From Pseudomonas cremoris (GTDB lineage: Bacteria; Pseudomonadota; Gammaproteobacteria; Pseudomonadales; Pseudomonadaceae), in NCBI RefSeq assembly GCF_014230465.1, contig NZ_JAAXCY010000003.1, positions 248,001-312,000 on the forward strand: DNA of 64,000 bases, given 5' to 3'. The number at the start of each line of letters is the position of its first letter. The stretch's first letter is position 1. Under the pieces are notes generated by a model. That model worked only from the letters and a program-made list of their open reading frames with translations. It did not search any database and was not told the origin of the DNA. Positions 63,493 through 64,000 of the stretch are shown here, piece by piece. The translations under genes were made by a program, and so were the position numbers.

Positions 63493-64000
63493 ATGGCTCT
63501 CAGTAAAGAAGCGCCGGAGTTTGACATCGACGATGAGGTTCTCCTTATGGAGACCGGCATTGCTACGGAATCGATGTCGAATGAGGGACCTGCTGTACCT
63601 TCAGTTCGCACCAAGTCCAAGAACTCCACCGCGTTAAAGCAACACAAGTACATTGACTACACACGGGCGCTCGACGCGACCCAGCTGTACCTCAATGAAA
63701 TCGGCTTTTCCCCTCTGCTTACTCCCGAAGAAGAAGTCCATTTTGCGCGTTTGTCGCAGAAGGGCGATCCGGCTGGGCGTAAGCGCATGATTGAAAGCAA
63801 CCTGCGCCTGGTGGTGAAAATCGCCCGACGCTACGTCAATCGTGGGCTGTCGCTGCTCGACCTGATCGAGGAGGGCAACCTGGGCTTGATCCGGGCGGTG
63901 GAGAAGTTCGACCCTGAGCGGGGCTTCCGCTTTTCAACCTATGCCACCTGGTGGATTCGCCAGACCATCGAACGGGCGATCATGAATCAGACCCGTACGA
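63493..64000 (+). CDS. rpoS: RNA polymerase sigma factor RpoS (5' part, cut by window edge)
   Basis: RpoS is the general stress and stationary-phase sigma factor. The window holds the first 169 codons plus one base. The non-conserved N-terminus is followed by region 1.2 (T-Q-L-Y-L-N-E-I-G and L-L-T-P-E-E-E) and regions 2.1-2.4 ([44 protein letters not shown]). The ATG at 63493 follows AAAGGA. The 105-nt gap after nlpD carries the leader. No frameshift is seen in the visible part. Confidence 0.97.
   Translation, partial: MALSKEAPEFDIDDEVLLMETGIATESMSNEGPAVPSVRTKSKNSTALKQHKYIDYTRALDATQLYLNEIGFSPLLTPEEEVHFARLSQKGDPAGRKRMIESNLRLVVKIARRYVNRGLSLLDLIEEGNLGLIRAVEKFDPERGFRFSTYATWWIRQTIERAIMNQTRT

Overview
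The window is chromosomal core DNA of a fluorescent Pseudomonas, most likely of the P. fluorescens group. The evidence is the high-GC coding style, the gene order (mexLJK, plsB; csdA, dapD, dapC, glnD, map; rpsB through rpoS), which I recall as the order in P. aeruginosa over long stretches, and six copies of the REP/REPIN repeat built on GGGAGCGGGCTTGCTCGCG that is typical of fluorescent pseudomonads. About 60 protein genes are packed with short spacers and many 1-4 nt overlaps. I found no rRNA, tRNA, CRISPR array, prophage, insertion sequence or defence island.

Layout. (1) 1-9.0 kb: DUF72 and ICL/PEPM-family genes, an unrecognised proline-rich repeat protein, rsmJ, then the MexL repressor divergent from a mexJ-mexK-lysE cluster. 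(2) 9-13.9 kb: DUF4197 and YbaY envelope proteins, plsB, a cold-shock gene and a small hypothetical gene. (3) 13.9-29.7 kb, mostly minus strand: rlmA-dapE, the GH17-GT2 glucan synthase ndvB, tcdA, csdE-csdA, dapD-yffB, a CPA1 antiporter, and map-glnD-dapC. Three enzymes of the succinylase lysine/DAP pathway (DapD, DapC, DapE) lie within about 11 kb. (4) 30-55 kb, all plus strand: rpsB-tsf, then pyrH-frr-uppS-cdsA-dxr-rseP-bamA-skp-lpxD-fabZ-lpxA-lpxB-rnhB-dnaE-accA, tilS, pyrG-kdsA-eno. This block joins translation, isoprenoid and phospholipid synthesis, outer-membrane protein assembly and lipid A synthesis. (5) 55-64 kb: ftsB-ispD, then a formaldehyde-detoxification module (LysR regulator, adhC, fghA), then ispF-truD-surE-pcm, nlpD and the first 508 nt of rpoS, which is cut by the window edge.

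No obviously new multi-gene system is present. The items most worth a second look are small: the tandem-repeat protein at 1755-2369; the placement of REPINs at convergent gene ends, including a very long inverted repeat between ispD and the LysR gene; a strong terminator-like hairpin whose U-tract touches the ispF start codon; a degenerate heptanucleotide repeat upstream of tcdA; a perfect palindromic operator candidate between mexL and mexJ; and a 445-nt gap holding a hairpin, a lone copy of its arm and a possible Cys/Pro-rich small ORF.
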